From positions 1 to 64,000 of the forward strand of contig VTPC01090899.1 of NCBI GenBank assembly GCA_011009095.1: DNA of 64,000 bases, written 5' to 3'. The notes under the pieces were generated by a model, which saw only the letters and a list, made by a program, of their open reading frames with translations, did not search any database and was not told the DNA's origin. Below, piece after piece: positions 48,465 through 61,500 of this stretch. The DNA is from Ignelater luminosus. Lineage: Eukaryota > Arthropoda > Insecta > Coleoptera > Elateridae. How positions within the stretch are numbered: position 1 is the first letter of the stretch; every line of letters begins with the position of its first letter. The position numbers and the translations under genes are program-made.

Positions 48465-49094
48465 CGTCGCCTGTCAAAAACCAATTTACTTGTTTTACCA
48501 TTATGGTCAGAAAAGAACCAGACTCCTAGAACACTATCCGGTATCCAAATGAAACCGGAAGATAACATTGAATTGCTGTCTTGTTTTCAATCCTGATCTT
48601 AATTTCTGAGACAGTTTTAACTAATACAAGAACTTAATCGAACCCTAACAACACGTAGAATTGCAAAGATTTTACGAGTGCGGCTCATAACCAATGAGAA
48701 GTTAAAACAGTAATTACAGTGTAAGAACTTGTAAAACCGATGGATGCCAACATCAACGGTTGATTGTCTGTAAATAGAACTCGATGTATAATATTGCAGT
48801 GGGTTCCAGTGAAAAGAAGATACAAAGCTACCAACGAAAACAAACTGCAGAAATTACTTAATTATTAAAATATTTCTTTTCAACTTGGTATTAATTAAAT
48901 GATTGTAATTTTAATAAAAAGTAATCTACAGGACTAAACTCAATTTTAAATTACATACAATTTATAACTAGAATCCATAGCAATATGTATATATTAATAC
49001 TGTAATTTCTTTATTTTTCAGATACGGTTGGGAATCGTAACATTATGAAGAAGGTTTCTCAGAAGACAACGACAAAAGTTTCTACTTGCAGAAT

Positions 49095-51940
49095 TTCAGG
49101 AAAAACTTGTAGGAAACTTTTGCAAATGTATTCAAATATAATATTTACCGCTAAATTCATCGTAAATCTGTCAGATTTACGTAACATGTACAATTAATTG
49201 TATACAGTCCAGAATTTTTAATCATATTAATACACTATTAGTTGGCCTGCAGTGAGTGCAAGTCATGTAGTGTAACTTGAGTAATTGCATTCCACTGGAC
49301 TCTACGTTTACGTATGTTGGGTAAAATACCATTAGTACGCTTGTAAACTACAACCTAACATGCTTGTATTTATCATCATGTAAAGCAAAGTGGGCGATTT
49401 TGATTTAAACGTCTGAATGCATTTACAGGGCTTACAACCTTATTTTTTAAGAGTGGTGGATGCGCATTAAATTGTGTTATTTTAAAACTTGTAGGATTTA
49501 TTTTTGCCTTTTATTTGCTCCGTTTTCTCACTTTTTTTTCCTTAATTTTACTATCATGAATTTTTCCTAATTTAATTCAGTCTTTTTAATCTACTTGGTT
49601 TTGGCTTATTTTTCTTTTCATAGATTGTAATGAAGTAATTAATTTTAAAAAATACATAAGTAATGATAATACAAAAGTTTGCCTTCATAAATAATTTATT
49701 AGATTAATTCATTTCTTGTTGAAGACACAAGAAAAAAATTGATATGTATTATCAAAGTTTTTGAGTGAATAATATAAAACGATGCAAACGAGATATGCGC
49801 ATTTTGTACGTAACTAATTTATTCTTTTCCACTGCAAAAAATTATCGTATCGTTTTATATTTATGAAAGGGCTGGTAATCTTTTATTTAGTTGTGCTATA
49901 CAAATTTCAAAGCTATTCTGAAATAAAAAAGATGCAAAACAATCTTAAAAAATTAAAATCAATTAAATAACGGATTTCGCGAAAGAGCCATCTCATGGTG
50001 AAGTTCTCCAACTTTCATCAATTGGCTACTTTCCGAATTAAGATTCAACTGTGGTTCACAGAGGTCGCTCAGTTCTTATTTACTTAAAATATCAAATTGA
50101 AACATTTCCTCAAATTAATTCTTCTAAATTTTTCATTAACGATAACACTCTTTATTTGTATTTTAATTTTGTTCTCACTTTTTAAATTAAAATAACTTAA
50201 TTGTTCATTTAAATTAGCTGCATTTAATAAGGTTTTAATTCCTTTATCAGCATTCTAAGAACCATTATTAATTATAAACTAATGGGTAATTATTATTATT
50301 TAAATACATAGATTTAAAATAATTATTTCTAAAAGGTTTTTTCAATGAAAATGTGTAATTCTTTTTTCATTTTACAATCATCCAGCTTTTATATCGTGCG
50401 ATCATTAATAAATTATTAATAATGTGATGGAATCAATTTTTCATATTGAAACACTCAAAATATATTCAGAACACTTAACTTGTTTTAGTTAAAGCTAAAA
50501 AACACTTCAACACAACAATAAAAGTAATAAAATGCAATTTACCGTATAGGTTTTTCTCGTTAACGTTTCACGCTAAGTAATAACATTAAAAGCCGTTTTT
50601 ATTTATAATTTATATGTTAGGGGGAAAGAATACAATCAGATTTAAAGAGCGACGAATGCTTTCAAACTAATTTAGTAAAATTTTTTGTAGTAAATGTCAA
50701 CGCCGTTGGTAACGAGCGAACGTGCTTGAAGATAGATAATAATCTCTCGGTGTGTAAGTTTTCTTGCAATAATAATTTGTTACGTAGAAAAATGTTAAAA
50801 GCTTAAAAATGTTTAAAGAAGCGTGGCGCCACATATAGACAGGATAACCAACACCAAAATAATCCTCTTAAAGTTCGGCTTTACCATTTTGTTTGAGAGC
50901 TTGAGCTTGAAATAACACAACAAAAGTAGGAAATTATTTTGGTTCCAGCTTAGGAGAATCCTTTTTTAAGAATTCGGTTTACAAGATTCCTCAATCATCA
51001 GATTTAGATATTTCTTTCACGAACAATACAAACGGATAGAACAAAATAGACTTTGAACAATCCGAAATTCTTTTCTTCTTGAACTTAGTTTCATAATTTG
51101 GCTTAAAATTACATAAACGTTCAGGGTGAATTTTAATTAAAAGTTATATCTTCACAATTCTTCCGTAACCCTAAGATATTAATTTACACTACTTTTCTAA
51201 TTTTCGAACAAAACTGTTAATATGAATAGATCTTGCAATCTGTGATTACAATACAAAAACTTAAGCGTAATGGAAGGTTCTAAACATTCTGAAAATCTAA
51301 ATAAGGGTAAAGCAATAACGTTATAGTTTAATCAATTAAAAACGATAGAGAGAATTAGTTACCATAAAAGAATTTAAAAATGTCTCTGTCAGCTTACCGC
51401 ATATAAGATTGCAAGTGTGCAAGAGATAGGAAATGATTGGCAGAGACATAGTGTATGCGTATATTCTGATTTGCTGACAAGTCGGCGGGCGTACAAGTGA
51501 ATTATCCCAATCACCCAACAAATTTGCTAAAGCTCATCCAAGGTCACACATAAAAATACGTACATGAGCTCTGGACCGGTCTATATTTTAACACCGTACT
51601 GTGCTACACTAGAAGGGAATAATTATATATGGTTGTAGCAGATTTACAGGGTTGTTCACGAGTGATGAAGACCCTAGCGAAATCTGAATATGCAACACAC
51701 CATACATTTGCAGAGACCACTTCAATTCTTTGTAATTTAAAAGAACGAAATCTCAGAGTAAGTTTGTATTATCACAATTTGACATATAAATATCTAAAAC
51801 TGTTTATAAGGTTAGACTTCGGCATGATTTATTATATTGAATTAAAACAAGGAGAATTTGATAACTGTTTTAATTAACTCAATATAGAAATTCATGAATT
51901 TAATTTGAAAATCTGAAAGGCTAATAAGAAAATAACACAA
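49095..51940. other. AT-rich stretch, no gene recognised
   Basis: Very AT-rich, with many TTTAAT/AATTA words. Open frames at 51336-51521 and 51629-51877 are unassigned. Confidence 0.4.
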
Positions 51941-51949
51941 TTTTGTTAT

Positions 51950-53200
51950 TCTATGACAAATAAAGTATCTCTTCATGGATAGAATCACTGGATATTCGAT
52001 TCAAATTTGTGCCAATCGTGTGAACTAAGTTTTGCGCTTCTTTACTCAAATGACCAAAAGTTTCCACTGCGAAAGCCACAAAGAAATAGTTACTTTCTTT
52101 AATCACTTTGTATTTTGAGTGCTTCCTGCTTCAGCTGCATAACCGTTTTCAACAGCGGAATGTGCTATATGTGAGTCGGCAAGAATATCTGTACAGGTGG
52201 CATCCTAAACCAAGTGTTGACCTCTACTCCAAGGAACAAGTGTCATCTCATCAGGCTGCTTTCTATCTTCTCGAACCAGTCCACCGAGTTACAGAGAGCA
52301 AGGCATTTCCATCGTTGACAGTGAACGTTTTAAAATATCATCATGATCCTTTACTACAGTGTAGTTCATGTCTTTCATCGACATTCACTGGAGCACCACA
52401 TTTATACAATTATACGGGCGACATACTAGGCTACCGATTTGTAACACGACGCAAACACGGAAGGAATTATTATCCATCAAAGTTCCAATATCTGATGACG
52501 GGATTGCTTGCAACCAGGCACCAGACTCCGGATATTGTAAAGCTTTCAAGCGTGCGGTATCTGTGAGACTATCAAAGTTGAACGTATCATCGACGATTCG
52601 TTGAATGTTAATTATATCTCAGCTTCGTTGATACGATGGAATGGTAGGAATGCTCAAAGGATTTAGTTCCTTCCAAATCTCTTTAGCTTCCTCTTCCAAA
52701 ATGTACAGTGGCTTCATCCAACGAAGGACAAATAATATTTAGCAGGTCATGTACTCCGAAAGTTAAAGCAAGGAAAGCTGGCAAAGCCATGTCTGTTACT
52801 TTACGGATTCCTAATCCTCCTGATTTTATTGGAAGGGATGCTTGGGTCCATTGTACGCAATCCAGTTTGATGTTCAAAATCGACTACACGGCGGTTTCCA
52901 ACTGATTATCCAAGTCACTACACCATTCTGGAAATTTCCATGCAGGGCTTGTTCTCATCAGATAGGTTAATTTTGGGATTGCAAAACAGTTTTTTAATAA
53001 AGAGTAAACAACATGTAAAGGCAATCCAGTTAAGCGAGTAATCATAGTTTCCGATGACTTGGATTTTCCTGCTGTAAAGTTCAAAAACGCTTCCTCGAAA
53101 ATTGGAACTTTTAGAAAGCTGAGATTTTTTTGCTGACTGCTTTGATACCGGGAGTCACGTCTTGAAAAACGAGCGAGAATGTTTTGTGTCTACTTCACCG
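51950..53200 (-). pseudogene. Decayed LINE ORF2 C-terminal half
   Basis: On the minus strand, from 53200 downward: GAPIFEEAFLNFTAGK-like wording, then RLTGLPLHVVYSLLKNCFAI and PKLTYLMRTSPAW (53084-52884), then ASLPIKSGGLGIRKVTDMAL and PAFLAL (about 52850-52780). A cysteine-histidine motif CGAPVNVDERHELHCSK lies near 52360-52415. A block near 52130-52260 reads PDEMTLVPWSRGQ, DATCTDILADSHIAHSAVEN and GYAAEAGSTQ. VETFGHLSKEAQNLVHTI ends it near 52020-52075. These are standard post-RT segments of insect non-LTR elements. Frameshifts and stops throughout. The RT catalytic core is absent. Confidence 0.8.
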
Positions 53201-53689
53201 AAGCAGAAGGTTTATTCACTCTTACAGAATACAAATTAATCAACTGTAACGACCCGTTTTGCCCCGTTTTTCTGTAATATTTTGTGTCAAAAATATGGTC
53301 AAAACAAAATGCAACTTTAACATACGCATACATTTATGGTTGTTTGCTTATAAAACCCACCTGTAACAGCTATAAACCCGTCAATCAATATTAAGACTGG
53401 TCTGCTGTATGCCAAATACGTTTATTTTTTGATAATGATATGCTGACTAGCGGCGATAAGTTTTATTTCGCATTTTCAAAAGTAATTATATATTATTGGT
53501 AGGATTGGCGTGATTAAAATATAATGTTTAAAGTAAAATAAAATAAAAAATTTATTAATTTGAAATAAATGATACTTTTATTGATTTTAACATGGTTTAA
53601 TGCATAAAATGTTTTACGATTAATTCTTGACAGTGTATCTGTGTCCTAAGTTTAGAAATTATGTAATTTGTGTTTAGGTTCAAGACATC

Positions 53690-55010
53690 AGCCTCCCTCT
53701 CGGCAATTCTCCCAATCAAATAGGTATCCTTTGTAATTTTATTAAGGACAAGTTTGGGCTGAACAGTAATTCGTCATGTCCTGAAGATGAAATAATAAGG
53801 TGTATAAAGTCGTTTTTAATTACCGGGAAAAAAGTGGCTAGGGAGCAATAATACTTATTCAGGATTTGTGGTTGACCATAAGGCATGGTTAGACAGCTTA
53901 CAAGAGTTATCATTTGAACCGCAGCCTTCTTCAAGCACTTTACCCAACACAGTGAGGCAGGGACGCGAGCGCCCAGTAAAATGTTTCTCATCAAGTGGAG
54001 TAAAATCAAAAAAAAGAAAAGTCAGTACTTTGTTAGAAACGAGATCTGTCGATAAACTCTGTTTTGCTGCTGAACGAAAATTACAAAGCGTAGGTAAAAG
54101 AGGCGCAGCTTTCATGGTAAAAACATTGTTAGCAAGCCCAAAACGAGCTACTGCTTTAAAAAAGTCCGTCCCACATAGAAAGAAATTAAAGCTCTGAGCT
54201 TATTGATTCCTTAAAATTAAGCAAGCATCAATACATAGAGCTGCTCAAGAGAGCATTGGAAAGGGGTGATGACATTTATCCTTCATATAAAAGAGTGCAA
54301 AAAGCAAAGAAATGTAATGTTCCAGAACAGGTAAAACGGCTGACAACCAAAACTGCATTGTTTGGCAGAACCCTAAAGCATCGTCCACAAGGTATTGCAG
54401 ACCTATTCGTTTCCGGTACGTAAAAGACACAGATGAAGAATTAGTGTGGAGAGGTAGCGCACATAAAGGATCAAATCTGTAACATTCGGTATACTGATGT
54501 AGTTTTACGGGGTCACACTGTAACTGCCAGTTCTGAGTTTCTTGAGACAATGGTAGATGGAAAGGTTTGCAATGCCTTGCCAAACAATAAAAACACCCAG
54601 AAATTATACATATGTAATGCCACGAGTAAGGAAGTGAACAACCTTGAAGTTATGTGGAGAAGAGAATTTCAGGAAAATACATTCTTGTGAGGTCTGTCCA
54701 TTCTTCACCGGTATATAAGAGCTATAGAATGTCTTCTCAATATTTCTTATAAGCTGGACATTAAAAAATGGCAAGTTCGAAGCGAAGATGAAACGAAGAA
54801 AGTTACCATTAAAAAAACGAACCAGACTTCTCATTGATACTCTCACAGCAGAAATCACTGGGATCGACAAAAATTTGATGAAAAGGTTCGGCATCATTCT
54901 ACAAGCTTTTAATATGAAACTATCAAAGACAAGAAATTTAGAATCCATGGGTATCTTTGACTTGGGTTTTTGTTGCTCTCACGGTATTTATGTAAATATA
55001 ATAGGTAAAA
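53690..55010 (+). pseudogene. Broken copy of a recurrent unnamed insect gene family
   Basis: The + frame 53868-54197 contains SKKRKVSTLLETRSVDKLCF, AAERKLQSVGKRGAAFMVK and LLASPKRATALKKS. The next frame reads SKHQYIELLKRALERGDDIY and PSYKRVQKAKK (about 54220-54310). A last block (54788-54960) has TRLLIDTLTAEITGIDKNLM, KRFGIILQAFNMKLSKTRN. From memory this order (S-K-R..L…EL.FA, R.ATK.KK, YPSYK.V..AK, I..RF..IL..FN) recurs in multi-copy insect proteins annotated only as uncharacterised and probably carried by a transposon. In-frame stops between the blocks make it a pseudogene. No function is assigned. Confidence 0.5.
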
Positions 55011-55059
55011 AGAACTTTATTTACTTAAATAGTCCAAGCAAATACTATAATTTGTAAAT

Positions 55060-58000
55060 TTGAGGGAAATATAGACTTTTAATCCCTGCAATTTTGCAGC
55101 ATTGGCAATCTGAACCTTCTCCGTAAATATTCATGAGCATCAATTACAAGTATGTACTGTACATGCCTTGTGAATACTTATCATACATTGGAAATTTACA
55201 TAAAAGCATAAATATTATATCAATGCATTGTAATAAATACGTTGATTTCCAATGAAGACTCCACTTCATGTCAAAAATGTAAATATTAATTTATTGTGAA
55301 TCTTGTGTCATTGTCAGATTATTTAATATCAATTTAATATTTCCCTGTTATTTTATGACCTTCAGAATACTTAAAAAATGGTATCGTGCCAGTAACTTTC
55401 ATATAGGATTTTTGACCCGCTAGATTCGCGATCGGCCTCATTGTGCGGTGGTATGTTAGAAATAAAGTAATAAGGTTTAGGTTTACAATATTGATAGTTT
55501 TTGGTGATAATACAGAGAAACTATCGTTTTGATGGGTCTAGAAAAAAATTGCTACGGTGAATAGCAAAAACTCGGTAGTTGCAAATTGGAACCACAATAA
55601 AACACTACTTTCAATACAAATGTACTGTTCTGCTTGAAAACGAATGGAATAATTGATCATATATTTCCAAATGAGGGCTGAATACTGGTGATAAGCTTGG
55701 CAAGCCAAGATAAATATAGTGACGTTTAAGATGCAATACTTATACCTCAAGAATCAAAGTCAAATTATAGTTATAACAATAGAGTTTTGTAGTCTTTCAG
55801 TGGTGGATTACAATGCTATCAGGTTACTAATTATGATCAGTTTTTGGGATAAGAACCTTCAATCTAGAATGGAAAATAGGTTTCTTCATCTATGAAATTA
55901 AATTGAAATGCCTTATTTAACTTTAACTCTTCAATTATCACACTTTATGAACTCTTAAGTTTGTACTCGATATTGAAGATTTCTCTCATAATTAATGTAT
56001 GCCTTTACATGACGCATACAGGCTTGGAATCTTCAGTCTATGACCTCTGACTTGGTAACGAATAGAGGTAAACCACATTTAAAATCATGAAGGATTAAGA
56101 GAAGACGGATCAATGACTTTTAAAGGGCTACATTCAGGTCAAAGTGACTTATTCAAATGGATGGTAAAAATTTCTTTGTTTGGTTGTAGCTTAGAGACTA
56201 ACTCTAATTTTCTCTGTTATCTCTTCGTATAATAACTTTCTCCAATTACTATACTATAATAAACTTTTAGTTGTTGATCTTGGCTTGGTACTCTATAAGA
56301 TACTTGAAAACTGTAATTTTCATCATAAAGCTATAAACACGTAATTAAAGGCTAAAGGAATTTTTGTTTCTTGTTTATATTCCCTTTAGGTTGCAAATCA
56401 AATTTAGACCACTTTAATTATCAACTGGTGGAGGACTTGATTTTACTTGAGACCTGATTCTTAGTAAGAGCTACCTGTACACCGATCTTGATTAAAATTA
56501 AGTTAAGGTATTTTTTTGTCCAAAACAATTTTGACCTTGTTAATATACTTGGTGATAAATACCTCCATATAAAACCATTTTTATATGACCTTGGATTTCT
56601 GTTTCTGACTTTTACTAACATAATGAAAGTAAATATCTGCAGAAATCTTGAGTTAAAAGTTTAAAAATTGCAGCTCACGATTTCAATTAAACTAATAGTT
56701 AACAATAATTAGATGACCAGGATTAACCGAGTTAAATCGAGTTTGACATTCTTTTCTCTAGTGAATGCAGATTGTTGACCAGAAAACGCTTGATTTGTAT
56801 AGTTATAGTCTAAATCTTTTAATTTCTGCTGTAGATCTTTGATCTATTTTGGAACCTTACATTTTTCCTTTTTTTTGAATTTTTGAAGGGAACTCTACGA
56901 GGTAAGTGGATATCGTTTCATGTTACCTTAAGCGCATTAAACCTTTTGTAACAATATTTTACAAGAGGGAAATTTGGAATGTGTGTTCATTAATTCAATA
57001 AACTTTTTTTGATGAAGTGCTTCCTTATGCAACTTGCCGAATATTGAATAAAATAAATCTAGATTTCAAGTATTTACAAATTTTGAAAAAAAAAGCTTAG
57101 AATTTTATAATTCGTACTTAAAAACACTTTACAATAGGTTTTTCATTATAATACCTAGCGTCCGGCCATTGTAATTAATACTCTGGTGGTCTATAAATAG
57201 AATCTAGCAACTAACAAAAAATATGTAGATTTTCTGAATATTGCTTTATTAACAGAGATATCACTAAATTATACAGAACTGAAAAATTTACTAAACGAAA
57301 CAATCTAATACAGTATTAAATATTACTTAATTCACAGTGAACTTGCTAAGAAATATTTGTAAATGTTAATTGCATGTAGAAGATTCAACGTCAAAGATGA
57401 CATCTCTCCATTCTCCGTAAGTACAAATATACTGTAAGTATTGTTACTGCAATTACATTAATAAAGGTTTGACATTCGAGAACAAGAACACATTTATTTT
57501 GTCAGTTTCTTGGTTAATTTGAAGCGAGAAAGTGCATTAAGTACTTCATCCTCGTTGCAATCAACCATAGCGAAGACTGTATTGGGATTACAACCTAACC
57601 TAATAAGTTGTTATATATATTCTCATTCTCTTTCCTTCATTGGAACGTGAATTAGCTAGGTGAACATGCTTTCTTGTCAAATTGTTCAATAATACACAGG
57701 TACTAAATAAAATCTAATTAGTTCAGTTTTTTGTTATTTGTCTATGCTCTTTTTAATATTGATAGTAGTAGCACGACGTATTTATTAACAAGCGAGCACA
57801 ATCGGTTACCCAAAGACAAGCAACATGTTCTCTTGATTTTCAGTCAAAAGCTTAAAAAGACATTATTGTTTGTCTACATGATAATACCATGTTCTTAGTG
57901 CGTCTGAAAAGCATACCTATCTAGTATGGAGGGTTTAGTATATATTTGATCTTCATTAGTATTTTTATAACTTTAAAAGAACACATTTTTGGTTTTAAGC

Positions 58001-58550
58001 TTTGAGTATCCAAACATTTTGGGTCTGTCAGTTTGATTCCAAATTAGCCAGGGTTGGGTTTTTAATTATTTGTCTGTTTTTGTGTGTAAACAAGTTGATA
58101 GATTACATAATAAGGGTTTGTAAAATCAAAATACTGTACTTAAGATTTTTGCCCGTGTTTCTTGCAAATCTCTTCTATTGTTCTATAGCTCCTATTTTGA
58201 ATTTTAACATGGCTTTAAAATACCAAAACAAAAATTCTGATTTCATACATTTTAGCAAGCTGAAACCACATGGTTTGACTGTAACAGCTCTTTTAAATGT
58301 AGGGATACTAGCATTTCTGTTACTGAGGTTTTAATACTAAGTCTACTGTTCACTCATAGGCGTTCATGTAGTAATTGTTTTAGGTACTAGATCATTTCTA
58401 TTTACGAGTCACTGTTGCGTGCTGTGCTCCACTTTTACTTTCTTTTATTTTCCTTGATGCCATCGTGCCGATGTACATCAATTGTTAATGATGTTAACTT
58501 ATTCTTCTTGAGAGTGTTACACTATCTTCTGCTTTGTTAAGCACACTTTT
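55060..58550. other. Stretch without recognised genes
   Basis: AT-rich. The open frame 58002-58334 (110 codons) has hydrophobic runs but resembles no membrane protein family I know, and I treat it as chance. No repeats with clear ends were noticed. Confidence 0.35.
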
Positions 58551-58559
58551 ACTTTACTA

Positions 58560-59870
58560 AGTCAAAGGGTCGCTTGCGTTTCAGCTTTTGCGGTGGTAGG
58601 TCATCTTGGATCCTCTTTGCTTCGACATTGGTACTTGGAGATCTCTATTTAGGCTCTGGCTTCTTACGCAGAAAGCAGCATCAATTATACATCTAAGCAC
58701 TTTATTTTGAAATATTTGAATATGGCTTATATTGGTGTCAGCAGCACAACCACATATCTGGGTACTGTACATTCATATAAGCTTCAATATTCGATTGTAT
58801 AACATTACCTTGTTTTGTATGGATAGAGAGGATTTGCGTCCAATCGGCCAATATGTTTTGCTTTGCTTAGATTTCAGTTCTTTTTATTTCTTTTTGATGT
58901 ACTCTTACCATTTCAGTCTTGCATCCAAGTTCATGCCAAGGTATTTGGCTGAATGGGTGTGGGTGATAATCTTGCCATTAATTATGATGGTGATTATTTC
59001 TGCAGTCTCTCTCTCTCTCTAGGTGAAGCTGACGAGAAAAAACTTACTTTCATTGAGTTGAATTTTCCATTCTTTAGCCCATTTGCCGACGGTATTCGTA
59101 GCTTGTTGTAGTTTGTGAGAAACCTTCTGTTGCCTTGTTGCCTGTTCGTTTGCAAACGTAACAGTCGTACTGTTGTTCATGTTAGACAAGTCGTAGAGTA
59201 TCGGACCTAGTACGCTGCCTTAAACCACACCAAAATTGATTTGGTTTCAGCATATTCATTCTCATATTTAACTCGGAATACTCTGGCCTCTAGGTATGAT
59301 TGCAAAAGCTGCCTTGGCAACAGCTTATCTAGTTTTCATATTAATCCCTGGTGCAATACCTTATCAAACGCTTTAGCTACATTGAGAAAAAATACGGCAC
59401 ACGTACTCTTATCATAGAAAGCTGGTTCTAATACTTTTACTACCCGATGTACTTGTTCTATGGTTGAGTGTGCTTGGTGATCTAAGATCAGTTTTTCTTT
59501 ATCTATAATGATCTTAAGTCTTTTCAATAGAAGCTTTTCAAAAAATTCGGAGATTATAGGAGCAAGGAAATTGGCCTGTAAGATGTTAATTCGGTGAATT
59601 CTTTAATAGGTTTCTTAATCATTATTATAATATGCTTGGTACGTGCCGAAGTCTAAATTCTGCACTGATAAGGTATGCCAGTTTGACATGGTAGTTTTAC
59701 CAAAAAGCTTTTTGGTTATAACGAGTACAGTGCCGTAGTCAGAAGACAATATATAAAGGAGATCCACCAGTTCTAGATGCTTAGTTGACTCTGCTATAAA
59801 ATCAAACCTCCTTACCTCTGTGGCTGTGCTTCTGTTCGTTCGCCGCATTATCATCGGAGTTGTGCATTTT
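58560..59870 (-). pseudogene. Decayed Jockey-like LINE reverse transcriptase
   Basis: Minus-strand order, from 59870 downward: LVDLLYILSSDYGTVLVITK (59790-59700), LLLKRLK and ILDHQAHSTIEQVHRVVKVL (59530-59440), then FFLNVAKAFDKVLHQGL (about 59390-59340). Next GSVLGPILYDL (about 59215-59180), then FANE where FADD is expected (59145-59156). A thumb region YSTQICGCAADTNISHIQIF with QNKVLRCIIDA (58770-58675) and LNRDLQVP follow. This wording is typical of Jockey-clade elements. The catalytic aspartate pair is lost, and a (CT)n run interrupts the frame near 59003-59022. The copy is dead. Confidence 0.85.
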
Positions 59871-61149
59871 TAAAACCAAGAGAAAATTAATCGGCAAGAA
59901 ATACACATATGGTGATAAAACAGTAATTTTAATTATTATTGAAATGTTGTCTAATAACGTATGTTATATCATCGAGTCTGTATCACAGCTTCAAATCTTT
60001 TTGTCATAGACTCGATAAGATGTCTAAGGCAATTTTGTTCAAGGTTACTACAATCTTCAGTGATGGTTTTGCCAATTTAGCATGTTTTATCGCATTCAAG
60101 CATTTAGGCAGGCGGCCATTATCTCGTATTAATAAAAGATTTTCACCTATAATACAGTTATAGTAGAATTCTGCATAACCACTAACTCTGTGCGTTTTTC
60201 TAGAAAAATACCGTCTCAAACTGTACACGAGTCACTTCCAAATTTAGTACTGATTTTGAAGTTGAAAACCATAATCTTGCTGCAACATGTTCTCTGATGA
60301 ATATCTCGATTCTACTTCTCTTAAAAGTGAATTCTCAATGTCTACAACAAAACTTTCGTGTCTTGAGCATCCTGCAGTTGGTTCTGGTTGGTTCGTATAT
60401 ACTAACACATTTAATCGTATGAAACGATGCTGTTCTCTTCCAACCTTGTTCTGCTCTCCTAGCATATCCACTTGTTTCCCTAAACCTTTGAATCGTTCTT
60501 GATATTGTCGATTGTTGCCACCACCAGCCGCGCATGGTTGTGGCATGGTTGTTCGTACATTGTTGCAACATGAGAAAGTACTATTTATAAGACTTTATTT
60601 ACTCAATCTACTATGATATCTATAATCATAAAGGCAAACAGCTAGAAAATATCTCTCTATAAAAAAAGATAAGAATCAGATTCTTCTTTACAAAAAATAA
60701 AAAACCATAGTGAGCAAGCCTGTAGCGAGACCAACTTAATAAGAGTGGTTCTAGCAGATTATTAGGGTGGCTCTGATTTCTATGCAGTAAAGGCGTCGAA
60801 GGTTGTATCATTCATTTATAAACAGCGACGGAAATATGACACAATCTTAGTAGTAATTGCAGGGCCTTGCATTCCAACCTTGTACAGTTTTCAAGACTGT
60901 TGAGTATTGTCAATTAATGCTAACAATACGCATTGGCTCTATTTAAGCAGAACTCGATAGATCTAGATTGGAGAACCAAAACACACTTTCCAAACTTCAA
61001 GGTGTTAGACGTTTTATGCGAAAGGAGAGAGTGACACGAGAGTAAGAGTGTTGCTAAAGGAGCCTCTGTGATCCAGGTGATCTCTCTGAGTATTTAGCCT
61101 TACACGGGTAAATGAGTCTCTGCCGGTGCGGAAATAGCTGGTGGTGATG
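59871..61149 (-). other. Unassigned frames beside the Jockey remnant
   Basis: Minus-strand frames at 60546-60244 (100 residues, beginning MPQPCAAGGGNNRQYQ) and 60228-60004 (74 residues, with IGENLLLIRDNGRLPKCLNA) are consecutive and both open. They lie where the 5' part of the Jockey copy would be, but I do not recognise endonuclease or gag motifs. From 60570 to 61149 nothing is recognised. Confidence 0.3.
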
Positions 61150-61500
61150 GGGTGATGAATTTAACGCTAGTAGCTTCATTGAAGATTGGAGTGTCTAATA
61201 AAGAAATCTGCTCAGATTACAGACACATTTGCTATAATACAACAGAACTTCAGAACGAAAGAATGGTACATCGGTAATTGTAGGAGAAATGATTGGGAAT
61301 CTTTTAATCAAAATCCTTCGAGTATTAACAAATTAAGGACAGGTGTGATCTTGAAGTTGCAGAACAAATAGAGGAGGACATCATCACAGCCTAGAATAAA
61401 AACTGTTCTCAAATAGAAAGAGACGTAAACAACGCAATTTGATGGCACAAGGGCCACTCTAAAAAGAGAATAGCAGTACCTAGACTGGGCAAAAAACAGT
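61150..61500 (+). pseudogene. Jockey-like LINE endonuclease-RT linker fragment
   Basis: The + strand reads AIIQQNFRTKEWYIGNCRRN, DWESFNQNPSS, then (other frame) EQIEEDIITA.NKNCSQIER. This resembles the end of the APE-type endonuclease and the linker (…YRNPRKTNWESY… and …IEEDIITAYNENCP…) of Jockey-clade elements. It stops near 61500, where the 3' end of the minus-strand LINE begins, so one insertion probably truncated the other. Confidence 0.5.

Larger units (their letters stand above)
47014..49094. repeat. Duplicated segment, copy 2 (starts at the gap)
   Basis: Second copy of 44876-46913, same orientation. It begins at the first base after the gap and ends with the same TTTCTACTTGCAGAAT at 49094, after which unique sequence continues (TTCAGGAAAAAC…). 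The shared right boundary is simply where copy 1 runs into the gap. Confidence 0.93.

Noticed and set aside
58002..58334. 110-residue hydrophobic frame as a possible membrane protein
   Set aside because: AT-rich DNA readily gives Phe/Leu/Ile-rich frames by chance, and there is no family similarity or splice context.
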